From: an uncultured Eggerthellaceae bacterium
GTDB taxonomy: Bacteria > Actinomycetota > Coriobacteriia > Coriobacteriales > Eggerthellaceae
DNA: 29,447 bases
Reading direction: 5' to 3'
NCBI GenBank assembly: GCA_958454405.1
Contig: CAUEBO010000034.1
Location: 1-29,447, forward strand
Shown: positions 6,655 to 13,359 of the stretch, in pieces
How the letters are laid out: each line of letters opens with the position of its first letter
Position numbering within the stretch: position 1 is the stretch's first letter
Notes under the pieces: generated by a model
Told to the model about the DNA's origin: nothing
What the model saw: only the letters and a program-made list of their open reading frames with translations
The model's database searches: none
Translations under genes and position numbers: made by a program

Positions 6655-8292
6655 ATGGAAAAGACAATGGATCGCCGGGCGTTTCTGGGATTGACGGCTG
6701 CGGGAGCGCTTGCGGCGGGCGCAGGGCTTGCGGGGTGCGCGCCGCAGCAAAGCGGGGCGGGCTCCGGGCAGGACGGGGAGAGCGCGGACGTGGCCGATGC
6801 AGCGGAGCCCGCGGGCATCGAGCGGAAAGAGGGGGCTTCGACGAGGGAATGCGACGTCGTGGTGGTGGGCGCCGGGGCTGCGGGCCTCATGGCGGCGCTC
6901 AAGCTTTCCGAAGCCGGGAAGCGGGTGATCGTGGTCGAGAAGGCTCCGTCGGCGGCCATGTCGAACTTCAGCATGTGCGGCGGGCCGGCGGCGTGCGAGA
7001 CGAAGCTGCAGGAGCAGGAGGGCGAAACCGTCACGCTGGACACGCTGTTCAACTACATGTACGACTTCTCGCGCACGAGCGTGAACGGAGCGCTGCTGCG
7101 CAACTGCCTTGCGGGGACCAGCGACGCCTTGAACACGATGATCGACCTGGGCATCCCGATGTCGCTCTGGCCGGACGTGTACGGCAACGGCTTCCGCGCG
7201 CGGCACTACCTGGAAAGCGAGGGGAACGAGCGCGTCGCGCCGCTCGTCGATGCCATCGAAGCGGCCGGCGGGGAATTCATGTACAGCACCGGCGGCGAGA
7301 AGATCATCATGTCCGACGGGGCGGTGGCGGGCCTGCAGACCGACCAGGGGGTCGACGTGATGGCCCCGGCCGTGGTGGTGTGCACGGGCGGTTTCCTGGG
7401 CGGAGAGGACCTGCAGATGCAGGTGTTCAACACGCCGGTGTTCGCGCTTGGCAACGTCCTGTCCGACGGCACGGGCATCAAGCTGGTGCTCGATGCGGGC
7501 GGCGCGCTCGACCGGAACTTCGCCGTGTTGGGCAACGAATGCGGCGCGGTGGCGGCGGCCACGACAGGGAGCCCCTTCAACGAGGACTGGACGAACGTGA
7601 ACGAGCATTACGGGTACTGGCTGTTCGGCGGCCTGTACACCGATACGGCGGGCGAGCGCTTCATCAGCGAGGAGCGCATCGCGCAGTTTCCGTTGGCCAT
7701 CGGCGGCGAGGCGCTCGTGCGCGCCGGCAAGGCGTACGTGGTGATGGATTCCGACTACTACGAGGCGGTCAAGGGCGACGGCATCTACGCCTATCTGGGC
7801 CAACCCGAAAGCTGGGCGAGCGGTGCCGAGGCGGACTACTACAAGACGACGCCCGAGAACGCCGAGGCGCATCTGCAGCAGGCCGTCGAAGAGGGCTGGG
7901 CGCTCAAGGCCGACACGGTGGCCAAGCTGGCGGAGAAGTTCGCGCTGCCCGGGCTCGAGGCCACGGTGGAGCGGTACAACGGCTTCTGCGACGCGGGCGT
8001 CGACGGCGATTTCGGCAAGAGCGCGCCGTTCCTGAAGCCGGTGAGGAAGGCCCCGTTCTACATCTTCGAATACGTGCCGAGCGCGTGGAGCACGAACGGA
8101 GGCGCGAAGGTGGACAGCCACCTGCGGGCCATGGATGCGAACAACGATGCCATCCCGGGCCTCTACGTGGCCGGCGTCGACCAGGGCAGCGTGTACAGCG
8201 TGCCGTACTACACCAATCCGGGGGCTTCGGTGGGCCTGGCGCTGGGCAGCGGCGTCTACGTCGCCCAAGAGATCGCCGGCTCTCAAGCGTGA
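6655..8292 (+). CDS. Tat-exported FAD-dependent reductase (fumarate reductase/flavocytochrome c family flavoprotein)
   Basis: A protein of 545 residues. The N-terminus has a twin-arginine motif (MDRRAFLG, R7-R8), a hydrophobic stretch and a possible lipobox LAGC with C28, so it is probably a Tat-exported, perhaps lipid-anchored, protein. The FAD motif GAGAAG is at 72-77, with VVEKAPSAAMSN following. The family motif GERFISEERIAQFPLA (R335, R341) and the C-terminal IPGLYVAGVDQGS segment place it with FAD_binding_2 reductases that accept electrons outside the cell. The C-terminal region where fumarate reductase has an essential arginine reads SVPYYTNPGAS (Y518, Y519), so fumarate is an unlikely substrate. 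There is no heme-binding CxxCH. The ATG at 6655 follows AAGGAGGG. The electron acceptor is unknown and could be dietary or host-derived. Confidence 0.92.
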   Translation: MEKTMDRRAFLGLTAAGALAAGAGLAGCAPQQSGAGSGQDGESADVADAAEPAGIERKEGASTRECDVVVVGAGAAGLMAALKLSEAGKRVIVVEKAPSAAMSNFSMCGGPAACETKLQEQEGETVTLDTLFNYMYDFSRTSVNGALLRNCLAGTSDALNTMIDLGIPMSLWPDVYGNGFRARHYLESEGNERVAPLVDAIEAAGGEFMYSTGGEKIIMSDGAVAGLQTDQGVDVMAPAVVVCTGGFLGGEDLQMQVFNTPVFALGNVLSDGTGIKLVLDAGGALDRNFAVLGNECGAVAAATTGSPFNEDWTNVNEHYGYWLFGGLYTDTAGERFISEERIAQFPLAIGGEALVRAGKAYVVMDSDYYEAVKGDGIYAYLGQPESWASGAEADYYKTTPENAEAHLQQAVEEGWALKADTVAKLAEKFALPGLEATVERYNGFCDAGVDGDFGKSAPFLKPVRKAPFYIFEYVPSAWSTNGGAKVDSHLRAMDANNDAIPGLYVAGVDQGSVYSVPYYTNPGASVGLALGSGVYVAQEIAGSQA

Positions 8293-8346
8293 TGGCCCTC
8301 GCGCTTGAAGCGGCGGAGGAAACGGCGCTTCGCGCATGCTGGAAGC

Positions 8347-8375
8347 GGGCCCGTCGGTGGAATGCCGGCGGGCCC
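8347..8375. terminator. GC-rich hairpin between convergent flavoprotein and helicase genes
   Basis: GGGCCCGTCGG (8347-8357) pairs with CCGGCGGGCCC (8365-8375) through 11 positions with one G-T pair and a 7-nt loop. It sits in the 124-bp gap between convergent stop codons. No T run follows on either strand, so it may act only as a strong hairpin or with help from Rho. Confidence 0.5.
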
Positions 8376-8416
8376 ACGCGCTGTGCCGGCTGGCCGCATC
8401 GCCCCGCAGCCGGGGG

Positions 8417-9916
8417 CTAGCGGCGCTTGCCCTTCTTGTTGCGCTGCTGGGCGAGCGCCGCGCGATGCGCGCGACCGGGACGCAGATCGGACCCGCTTTT
8501 CTTCGCCGGTCCGGAGGACGCGCCCTTCGCGGCGCGCTGCCCCTGCGCGGGGCCGCTCGGCCGCTGGCGGTTCGGCTGCGCGCCCTGCACGCCGGTGGGC
8601 TTCTTCGCCGCGCCGCGCTTCGCGGCGGGGCTTCCGCCTCTCGGCGCGGCGGATTCGCCGGCCGCGGTCTCGCGCGCTTTCGCCTTCTTGCGCTCGCGCG
8701 CGGCCATCTCCTTGGCCGCCTGCTTGATCTCGGGGTCGCGCCGCGCCTCGGAACGCGCCTGGCGCGCCGCCTGCTCGGACGCCGCTTGGCCGGCGTCGAA
8801 GGAGGCCACCTCCATCTCGGGGATGGGGCGCTTGATGAGCTTCTCGATGTCGCGCAGCGCCTCTTCGGTCTCGGGGCTCACGAACGACACGGCGAACCCG
8901 GCCGCGCCGGCGCGGCCCGTCCGGCCGATGCGGTGGATGTAGTCCTCGGGCTGCGTGGGCAGGTCGTAGTTCACGACGTAGTCCACTTCTTCCACGTCGA
9001 TGCCGCGGGCGAGCACGTCGGTGGCCACCAGGACGCCGGTCTTGCCGCTCGCGAAGTTGTCGAGCGCGCGGCGCCGCTGGTTCTGGCTGCGGTCGGAATG
9101 GATGGCCTCCACGGCGTAGCCGGCGCGCTTGAGGCGGCGGCAGGTGGAGTCGGCGCGGCTGCGCGTGCGGGCGAACACGATGACGCGCTCGGCGCCCTTC
9201 TCGGCCAGCAGCGCCTTCAGCAGATCCGGTTTGAGCGTCTGGGGCACGCGGACGATGTGCTGCTCCACGGTGTCGGCCGTCTCGCCCTTGTGGGCGATCT
9301 CCACGAAAGCCGGGTCGTGCAGCAGCTTGCCCACGCTGTTCTTGATGGAGGAGTCGATGGTGGCCGAGAACAGCAGCGTCTGGCGCGTCGCGGGCGTCGC
9401 GCCGATGATCTTCTTCATGGCGGGCCAGAATCCCATGTCCAGCATGCGGTCGGCCTCGTCGAGCACGAGCACCTCCACGTCGCCCAGGCGCGCCGCCTTC
9501 TGCTCCATGAGGTCCATGAGGCGCCCCGGCGTGGCGATGAGGATGTCCACCCCGTGCTTGAGCTTCTTGATCTGGGGATCGTAGGACAGGCCGCCCACCA
9601 CGGTGAGGATGCGGTGGTGGGTGGACGCGGCGATGGCGGTGCACACCTCGCCGATCTGCTGGGCCAGCTCGCGCGTGGGCGTGACCACGAGCATGAGCGG
9701 ACCTTGGCCGCCCTTGGCATGGTCGAGCCGGTCGAGCGAGGGCAGCGAGAAGGCGGCGGTCTTGCCGGTGCCGGTCTTGGCGGCGGCGATGAGGTCGCGG
9801 CCTTCGAGCGCGAGCGGGATGGCCTGCTCCTGAACGGGCGTGGGCGCTTCGTAACCCAGGCGCGCAACCGCTTCAAGGGCCTGGTCGGACAGGCCGAGTT
9901 CGTTGAATTGCTTCAT
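8417..9916 (-). CDS. DEAD-box ATP-dependent RNA helicase (RhlE/CsdA-like)
   Basis: A protein of 499 residues that unwinds RNA, probably in ribosome assembly, RNA decay or cold adaptation. All motifs are present in order: Q motif (FNELGL, PTPVQEQAIP), motif I AKTGTGKT (46-53), PTRELAQQ, TPGRL, motif II DEAD (153-156), SAT (184-186), ATDVLARGIDV, and HRIGRTGR (328-335). After about residue 375 a low-complexity tail rich in Ala, Lys, Arg, Gly and Pro runs to the end and resembles the RNA-binding tails of RhlE-type enzymes. The ATG at 9916 begins the conserved Q-motif region; an upstream in-frame extension has no family similarity. The Shine-Dalgarno sequence is weak. A structured leader precedes it. 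Tail composition does not separate RhlE from CsdA reliably. Confidence 0.96.
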   Translation of the reverse strand: MKQFNELGLSDQALEAVARLGYEAPTPVQEQAIPLALEGRDLIAAAKTGTGKTAAFSLPSLDRLDHAKGGQGPLMLVVTPTRELAQQIGEVCTAIAASTHHRILTVVGGLSYDPQIKKLKHGVDILIATPGRLMDLMEQKAARLGDVEVLVLDEADRMLDMGFWPAMKKIIGATPATRQTLLFSATIDSSIKNSVGKLLHDPAFVEIAHKGETADTVEQHIVRVPQTLKPDLLKALLAEKGAERVIVFARTRSRADSTCRRLKRAGYAVEAIHSDRSQNQRRRALDNFASGKTGVLVATDVLARGIDVEEVDYVVNYDLPTQPEDYIHRIGRTGRAGAAGFAVSFVSPETEEALRDIEKLIKRPIPEMEVASFDAGQAASEQAARQARSEARRDPEIKQAAKEMAARERKKAKARETAAGESAAPRGGSPAAKRGAAKKPTGVQGAQPNRQRPSGPAQGQRAAKGASSGPAKKSGSDLRPGRAHRAALAQQRNKKGKRR

Positions 9917-10046
9917 ATGTCTCTGTTTTCTGTGTCGGACGGCACTGGGTGCCGCGGATTGCAGGGCGGGTTCGATCCGCCGCGGTGCATCGGGAGATCG
10001 AAGGCGTGCGGCCCGCAGGGCCGGAGGGCGCCGGGCAACCATTATA
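9917..10046 (-). promoter_or_regulatory. Promoter and structured leader of the DEAD-box helicase gene
   Basis: On the minus strand a perfect TATAAT lies at 10041-10046, which places transcription start near 10034 and leaves a leader of about 118 nt. The leader can form three small hairpins: GGCAC/GTGCC (9941-9953), GGCGG/CCGCC (9965-9981) and GGCCC/GGGCC (10010-10022). Long structured leaders are common upstream of RNA helicase genes that control their own mRNA. No good -35 is visible. Confidence 0.45.
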
Positions 10047-10106
10047 GGCGTCGGGGCCGAAAAGGTGCGCGCTCCCCTCAGAATGACCAGAAATGCACGC
10101 CCCCCG

Positions 10107-11594
10107 TCAGCGGGTGTGCGCGGGTTTTCCGCCCCAGTAGAACTGCAGGAAGCGCTTGCGGTAGAGGGGATCGGCGTCGTTCTTGGGTGCGGCGGCCAAG
10201 CGCAGCGTGGCGGCTGCGATGTCGCGCGCGGCGTCGGGGCGGCGCAGGAACCTGCCGTTGACGAGCATGGCGCGCATGTGCTCGGGGTTCTTCGCTATAT
10301 GGCGCAGCGCGTCCAGCAGCTCTCGAGCCGTGGTCACGTGCATGGCGGCGCCCAGCGAGGTGAGCATCTGCACGTTGACCTTCTCCTGGCCGTAGGCTTT
10401 GCCCAGAAGGATCATGGGAACCTGTGCGCACAAACACTCGGTCACGGTGAGGCCGCCCGATTTGCAGATGACGAGGTCGCTCGCCGCCATGAGCGCGGCC
10501 ATGCCGTCCACGTAGTCGAGCACCGTCGCGTTGTCCAGGCCCAGCTCGGCGCACTCCTGCCGCAGATGGCGCGCGTAGTCGGCGTCGCTGCCGGCCACGA
10601 ACACGAAGTGCAGGGAGTCGTCGAACGTGTGCAGGTAGGGCAGCAGCTTGTCGATGGCCGTGCGGAAATGCACGTAGGGTCGGGGCAGGTAGGCGCCGGC
10701 GAGCGCGAGCACGACGCGCTTGTCCTGGGGAAGGCCCATCTTCTCGCGCGTCGCGCGCTGGTCGTAGCTTCTCCTGAAATCCTCGCGGGTGGGGATGCCC
10801 GTGATGAGGATGCGCTCCTCGGGGACCCTGCGCGGGCGCAGCGTCTCGGCCATGGATTCGTTCGCGACGCAGAACAGATCGGCCGAGCGATGGGGCCAGA
10901 GCCCCTCCGTCTCGTAGTCGGTGGGCACACAGACTACAGGGTAGCGCTGGGCGGTGAGCATGCGGGCGGCCACAGCCACGTTCGCGGCCGTGATGTGCGT
11001 GCATACGATGGCTGCGGGGCGCTTTTCTCGCACGTAGTCGGTGAAGGCGGGGTACATGACGTGCGACCAGGCGGAGCCTCCGCCCCACAGCAGGCGCCCG
11101 GTGAGCGTGTAGCGCCAGGTGAGGTCGTAGACAGGCCGCGTCGCGCCCGTGAACAGCGAAGCGGCCTTGTTCCCGTCGAACACGATGCGCCCGAAATCCA
11201 GCACGTCGAGGACCTCCACCTCGAAATCGTCCAGCGAAGGGGCGGCCTCGTCGAGCGCTTCGCTCTCGACCGCGCGCGCCGGCGGCACCTTCGGTCCCAA
11301 GACTTCGGGAAGCAGCTCCGCCTGGCTGCCGCATCCCTCGTCGAATCCGTCGCGCACCAGCTCGAAGGCCTGGGCGACGGCGTTCGCGGCGCTGCGGTGC
11401 CCGGAGCCCACCGAGGCGTGCATGACGATGACGAGCGGCTTCGCGGGCTCCGAAATGACGGGGGCTATGTCGAGGGGACCTGCTGCCTCGGCGGATGCCG
11501 AAGCCTCGGGCGCTCGAGAGCCTCCTTCGGTGGCATCGGCGGCGCTCAGTTGGGTATGTGGGGGCTGCGGCACGGCCGCCTCGTCTTTGTCCAT
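10107..11594 (-). CDS. MGDG-synthase/MurG-type glycosyltransferase (glycolipid synthesis)
   Basis: A protein of 495 residues. After a disordered N-terminus of about 50 residues comes the MGDG-synthase N-domain with VMHASVGSGHRSAANAV (GSGHRSAANAV at 63-73). The C-terminal GT28 domain carries KSGGLTVTE (378-386), the nucleotide-sugar binding motif shared with MurG and UgtP. Enzymes of this type transfer a hexose from UDP-sugar to diacylglycerol at the inner face of the membrane and make membrane glycolipids or lipoteichoic acid anchors. Acidic inserts at about 108-132 are not typical. The ATG at 11594 is chosen because a TATGAT -10 ends 6 nt before it and no Shine-Dalgarno sequence exists; an upstream TTG at 11612 is less likely. 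The sugar and acceptor cannot be read from sequence. Confidence 0.88.
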   Translation of the reverse strand: MDKDEAAVPQPPHTQLSAADATEGGSRAPEASASAEAAGPLDIAPVISEPAKPLVIVMHASVGSGHRSAANAVAQAFELVRDGFDEGCGSQAELLPEVLGPKVPPARAVESEALDEAAPSLDDFEVEVLDVLDFGRIVFDGNKAASLFTGATRPVYDLTWRYTLTGRLLWGGGSAWSHVMYPAFTDYVREKRPAAIVCTHITAANVAVAARMLTAQRYPVVCVPTDYETEGLWPHRSADLFCVANESMAETLRPRRVPEERILITGIPTREDFRRSYDQRATREKMGLPQDKRVVLALAGAYLPRPYVHFRTAIDKLLPYLHTFDDSLHFVFVAGSDADYARHLRQECAELGLDNATVLDYVDGMAALMAASDLVICKSGGLTVTECLCAQVPMILLGKAYGQEKVNVQMLTSLGAAMHVTTARELLDALRHIAKNPEHMRAMLVNGRFLRRPDAARDIAAATLRLAAAPKNDADPLYRKRFLQFYWGGKPAHTR

Positions 11595-11600
11595 GCCCGC

Positions 11601-11606
11601 ATCATA
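11601..11606 (-). promoter_or_regulatory. -10 element of the glycosyltransferase gene, likely leaderless
   Basis: TATGAT on the minus strand ends 6 nt upstream of the ATG at 11594. Transcription would begin at or next to the start codon, consistent with the missing ribosome binding site. No -35 hexamer is recognisable. Confidence 0.5.
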
Positions 11607-11777
11607 CCGCAACCGAGCTCCGTTTTTGGAAAGGTCGGCGCATTCTTCTCATCCTGCGCCCCGCCTTGGCCGCCCCGGATCGGCGTGCAGGCCGCCGCCG
11701 AAACGCTCCGATCCAGCCGGTCGGGATCCCGTCGGGGCTGCCGGATCCTCGCACGGGGAAAGATCGGGAAAAACTTC

Positions 11778-11806
11778 TTGCAAAGGAGCATGCGCTTTGC
11801 AATAAT
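11778..11806 (+). promoter_or_regulatory. Promoter of tRNA-Glu
   Basis: TTGCAA (11778-11783) and AATAAT (11801-11806) are separated by 17 bp, a sigma-70-type spacing. Transcription would start near 11813, about 26 nt before the mature tRNA. The gap from 11595 to 11777 otherwise shows no supported gene. Confidence 0.6.
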
Positions 11807-11838
11807 ATGTGGGCTGCTTTTCGGAAAGAAGCGCACCC

Positions 11839-11913
11839 GTCCCCATAGTCTAGAGGTTAGGACGCGGCCCTTTCAAGGCTGAGACACGAGTTCGATTCTC
11901 GTTGGGGGCACCA
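11839..11913 (+). tRNA. tRNA-Glu (anticodon TTC), CCA encoded
   Basis: A cloverleaf of 72 nt plus encoded CCA (11911-11913). The acceptor stem GTCCCCA pairs with TGGGGGC, with one T-G pair, and the discriminator is A. The anticodon loop reads CTTTCAA with TTC at its centre, and the T arm contains GTTCGATTC. It is followed by an intrinsic terminator and preceded by a promoter, so it is a single transcription unit. Confidence 0.97.
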
Positions 11914-11924
11914 TCGTTCGATAG

Positions 11925-11951
11925 TCGGGCACCTTCGGGTGCCCGATTTTT
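11925..11951 (+). terminator. Rho-independent terminator of tRNA-Glu
   Basis: TCGGGCACC (11925-11933) and GGTGCCCGA (11938-11946) form a perfect 9-bp stem with a TTCG tetraloop, followed by TTTTT. It begins 12 nt after the encoded CCA and is a textbook intrinsic terminator. Confidence 0.93.
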
Positions 11952-11970
11952 ATGCCCGGGCGGATTCTTT

Positions 11971-12057
11971 CGAGGTTGTAGGCCAAAACATGCGCCTCGA
12001 GTTCAATCGAAAGAGACGCGGTATGGGCCTGCGAGTTGCAGGACGAAACGTGCGCCC
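11971..12057 (+). repeat. Imperfect direct repeat pair, 60 bp apart
   Basis: Two copies of about 27 bp begin at 11971 and 12031 and match at roughly 18 of 27 positions, with the core GTTG-AGG-C-AAAC-TGCGCC. They lie in the gene-free stretch between tRNA-Glu and the EamA gene. The function is unknown. They may be decayed repeats or part of the palindromic element that follows. Confidence 0.4.
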
Positions 12058-12210
12058 GCTTTCCACGAACGACGTGAATCCGTCCGCCGTCGTGCGCAGC
12101 CTTTAGAGCCGACTCTCGAGCCGATCCGCTTGTCAGCGGGCTGAACGGGAGCCTCTTCATGAAGGGGACGGATCCTTCCAAAGACCAGCCGGCATCGGGC
12201 GAAATCAGAA

Positions 12211-12355
12211 ATGACCGAAAACGCGGTCGAATGTGCAGTCTGTGGAGCCGATTCGCGCCCTCTGCACGCCTTGATCGCGCAAAGGGCCTGGTCACGGAAT
12301 TCGCATGCCCAGTTTCGCGCTCGGCGACTGCACATTCGACCGCGTTTTCGGTCAT
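12211..12355. repeat. Perfect 30-bp inverted repeat with 85-bp centre, inside a larger decayed palindrome
   Basis: The arms at 12211-12240 and 12326-12355 are perfect reverse complements of each other over 30 bp. Each arm also contains its own small dyad (GACCG at 12213-12217, CGGTC at 12224-12228). Pairing continues inward with gaps (GCCGA 12247-12251 with TCGGC 12321-12325) and outward with gaps (GAAGGGGACGGATCC near 12162-12176 with GGATCGGCCGTCCCTCTTC near 12381-12399). No coding potential is supported. It could be a MITE-like element, a large folded RNA or a cruciform site next to the EamA gene end. The 11952-12403 stretch holds only this and the direct repeats. Confidence 0.85.
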
Positions 12356-12403
12356 CTGCGGTGTGGCCGGATTCCTCCAAGGATCGGCCGTCCCTCTTCG
12401 CGC

Positions 12404-13309
12404 TCAGCCGCCTTCCCTCGTCGGGAGCAGGTTGGGGAGCTGCGAGACCACCACGCCCGCCATGATGATGGCGATGCCGGCGATCTGGAGTGCGTCGACG
12501 GGCTCGGCCAAGACGAGCATGGAAACGGCGATGCCGCACGGCAGCTCCGAGGAGGCCATGATGGTGGACAGCCCCGGCGACAGGTGCGGCGTGCCGATGC
12601 CGAACAGTACGACGGGCACCAGCAGGCCGAACGCTCCCAAGACGAGTCCGTATTTCCAGATGCCGTCCTGCAGGGCGCCGCTTGCGAAGTAGTCTGGGCA
12701 TACGGCGAAGCCCAGGATGCACGCGCCGAGGCACACGACCAGCCCGCGCTCCATGGGAGGCAGATCGTTGCCGATGCGCCCTGACAGGAACATGAAAGTC
12801 GCGCAGCTGAGGGCCGAGAGGAGCGCGCATGCCACCCCGAGGGGGTCCAGGTCCCCGACGGCGTCGGAGAACAGCCCGCTCGCAAGCAGCGTGCCTCCCA
12901 GGATGACGGCCGCTGCCGCGACTTCGGCGCCGTGCGGCCGCCGCCGCGTCGTTGCCACCTGGATGACGATGCCGATCCAAGTGAACTGGAACAGCAGCGT
13001 GATGGCCGCCGAGACCGGAAGCATGGTGAGCGCGAAGTTGTACAGCACGGCGGTGGTGCAGCTGCACAGGCCCAGGCCGAGCAGCGAGCCTGCACGCCGC
13101 GCCGACAGGGCGACGGGCCGCCTGCCTGCGAGGGCGAGGGCGGCCAAGGCGGCGGCGAACAGCGCGACGCCGAACAGGGCTTGGCTCGCCACCGCTTGCG
13201 ACCAGGTGAAACCGTCCTTGTAGGCGGTTTTCACCGTGGCGGCCATGATGCCGTAGCTCGCGCCGCCCAAAAAGACGAGCGCGGAGTATTTCAAGGTGTT
13301 CTTCTGCAT
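12404..13309 (-). CDS. EamA/DMT-family membrane transporter
   Basis: A protein of 301 residues with about ten hydrophobic segments arranged as two similar halves, the EamA (drug/metabolite transporter) layout. Examples are LVFLGGASYGIMAA at the N-terminus and IAGIAIIMAGVVVSQL at the C-terminus, the latter being the conserved final helix. ASSELPCGIAVSMLVLAEP matches the second EamA repeat. Members export amino acids or other metabolites; the substrate is unknown. The ATG at 13309 is favoured because a TAGAAT -10 lies 7 nt upstream and no Shine-Dalgarno sequence exists; ATG 13318 is the alternative, though it would lie within the promoter. The gene is divergent from addB with only 50 bp between start codons. 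Confidence 0.88.
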   Translation of the reverse strand: MQKNTLKYSALVFLGGASYGIMAATVKTAYKDGFTWSQAVASQALFGVALFAAALAALALAGRRPVALSARRAGSLLGLGLCSCTTAVLYNFALTMLPVSAAITLLFQFTWIGIVIQVATTRRRPHGAEVAAAAVILGGTLLASGLFSDAVGDLDPLGVACALLSALSCATFMFLSGRIGNDLPPMERGLVVCLGACILGFAVCPDYFASGALQDGIWKYGLVLGAFGLLVPVVLFGIGTPHLSPGLSTIMASSELPCGIAVSMLVLAEPVDALQIAGIAIIMAGVVVSQLPNLLPTREGG

Positions 13310-13316
13310 GGAGGGC

Positions 13317-13322
13317 ATTCTA
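13317..13322 (-). promoter_or_regulatory. -10 element of the EamA gene, likely leaderless
   Basis: TAGAAT on the minus strand ends 7 nt before the ATG at 13309. With no ribosome binding site, transcription probably starts at the start codon. Confidence 0.5.
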
Positions 13323-13346
13323 GCGCATGCATGCGCGGGGGGCGGG

Positions 13347-13352
13347 TACAAT
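13347..13352 (+). promoter_or_regulatory. -10 element of addB, likely leaderless
   Basis: TACAAT ends 7 nt before the ATG at 13360, in mirror arrangement to the EamA promoter 24 bp away. The nearby ATG at 13351 overlaps this hexamer and is therefore a poor start. Confidence 0.5.
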
Positions 13353-13359
13353 GGACGGC

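Noticed and set aside
6547..8337. Open frame of 596 codons on the minus strand
   Set aside because: It is antisense to the Tat flavoprotein and has His/Arg/Ala-rich composition typical of shadows.
10107..11594. MurG (peptidoglycan) as identity of the GT28 gene
   Set aside because: The N-terminal GSGHRSAANAV segment fits MGDG-synthase/UgtP enzymes, not the MurG N-domain, and no murein genes are adjacent.
11839..12404. Integrated mobile element at tRNA-Glu
   Set aside because: No integrase gene and no repeat of the tRNA 3' end were seen downstream. Only the unexplained repeats remain.
12159..12692. Small open frames across the palindrome and the EamA gene end
   Set aside because: They arise because the palindrome reads alike on both strands. 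There is no ribosome binding site or family similarity.
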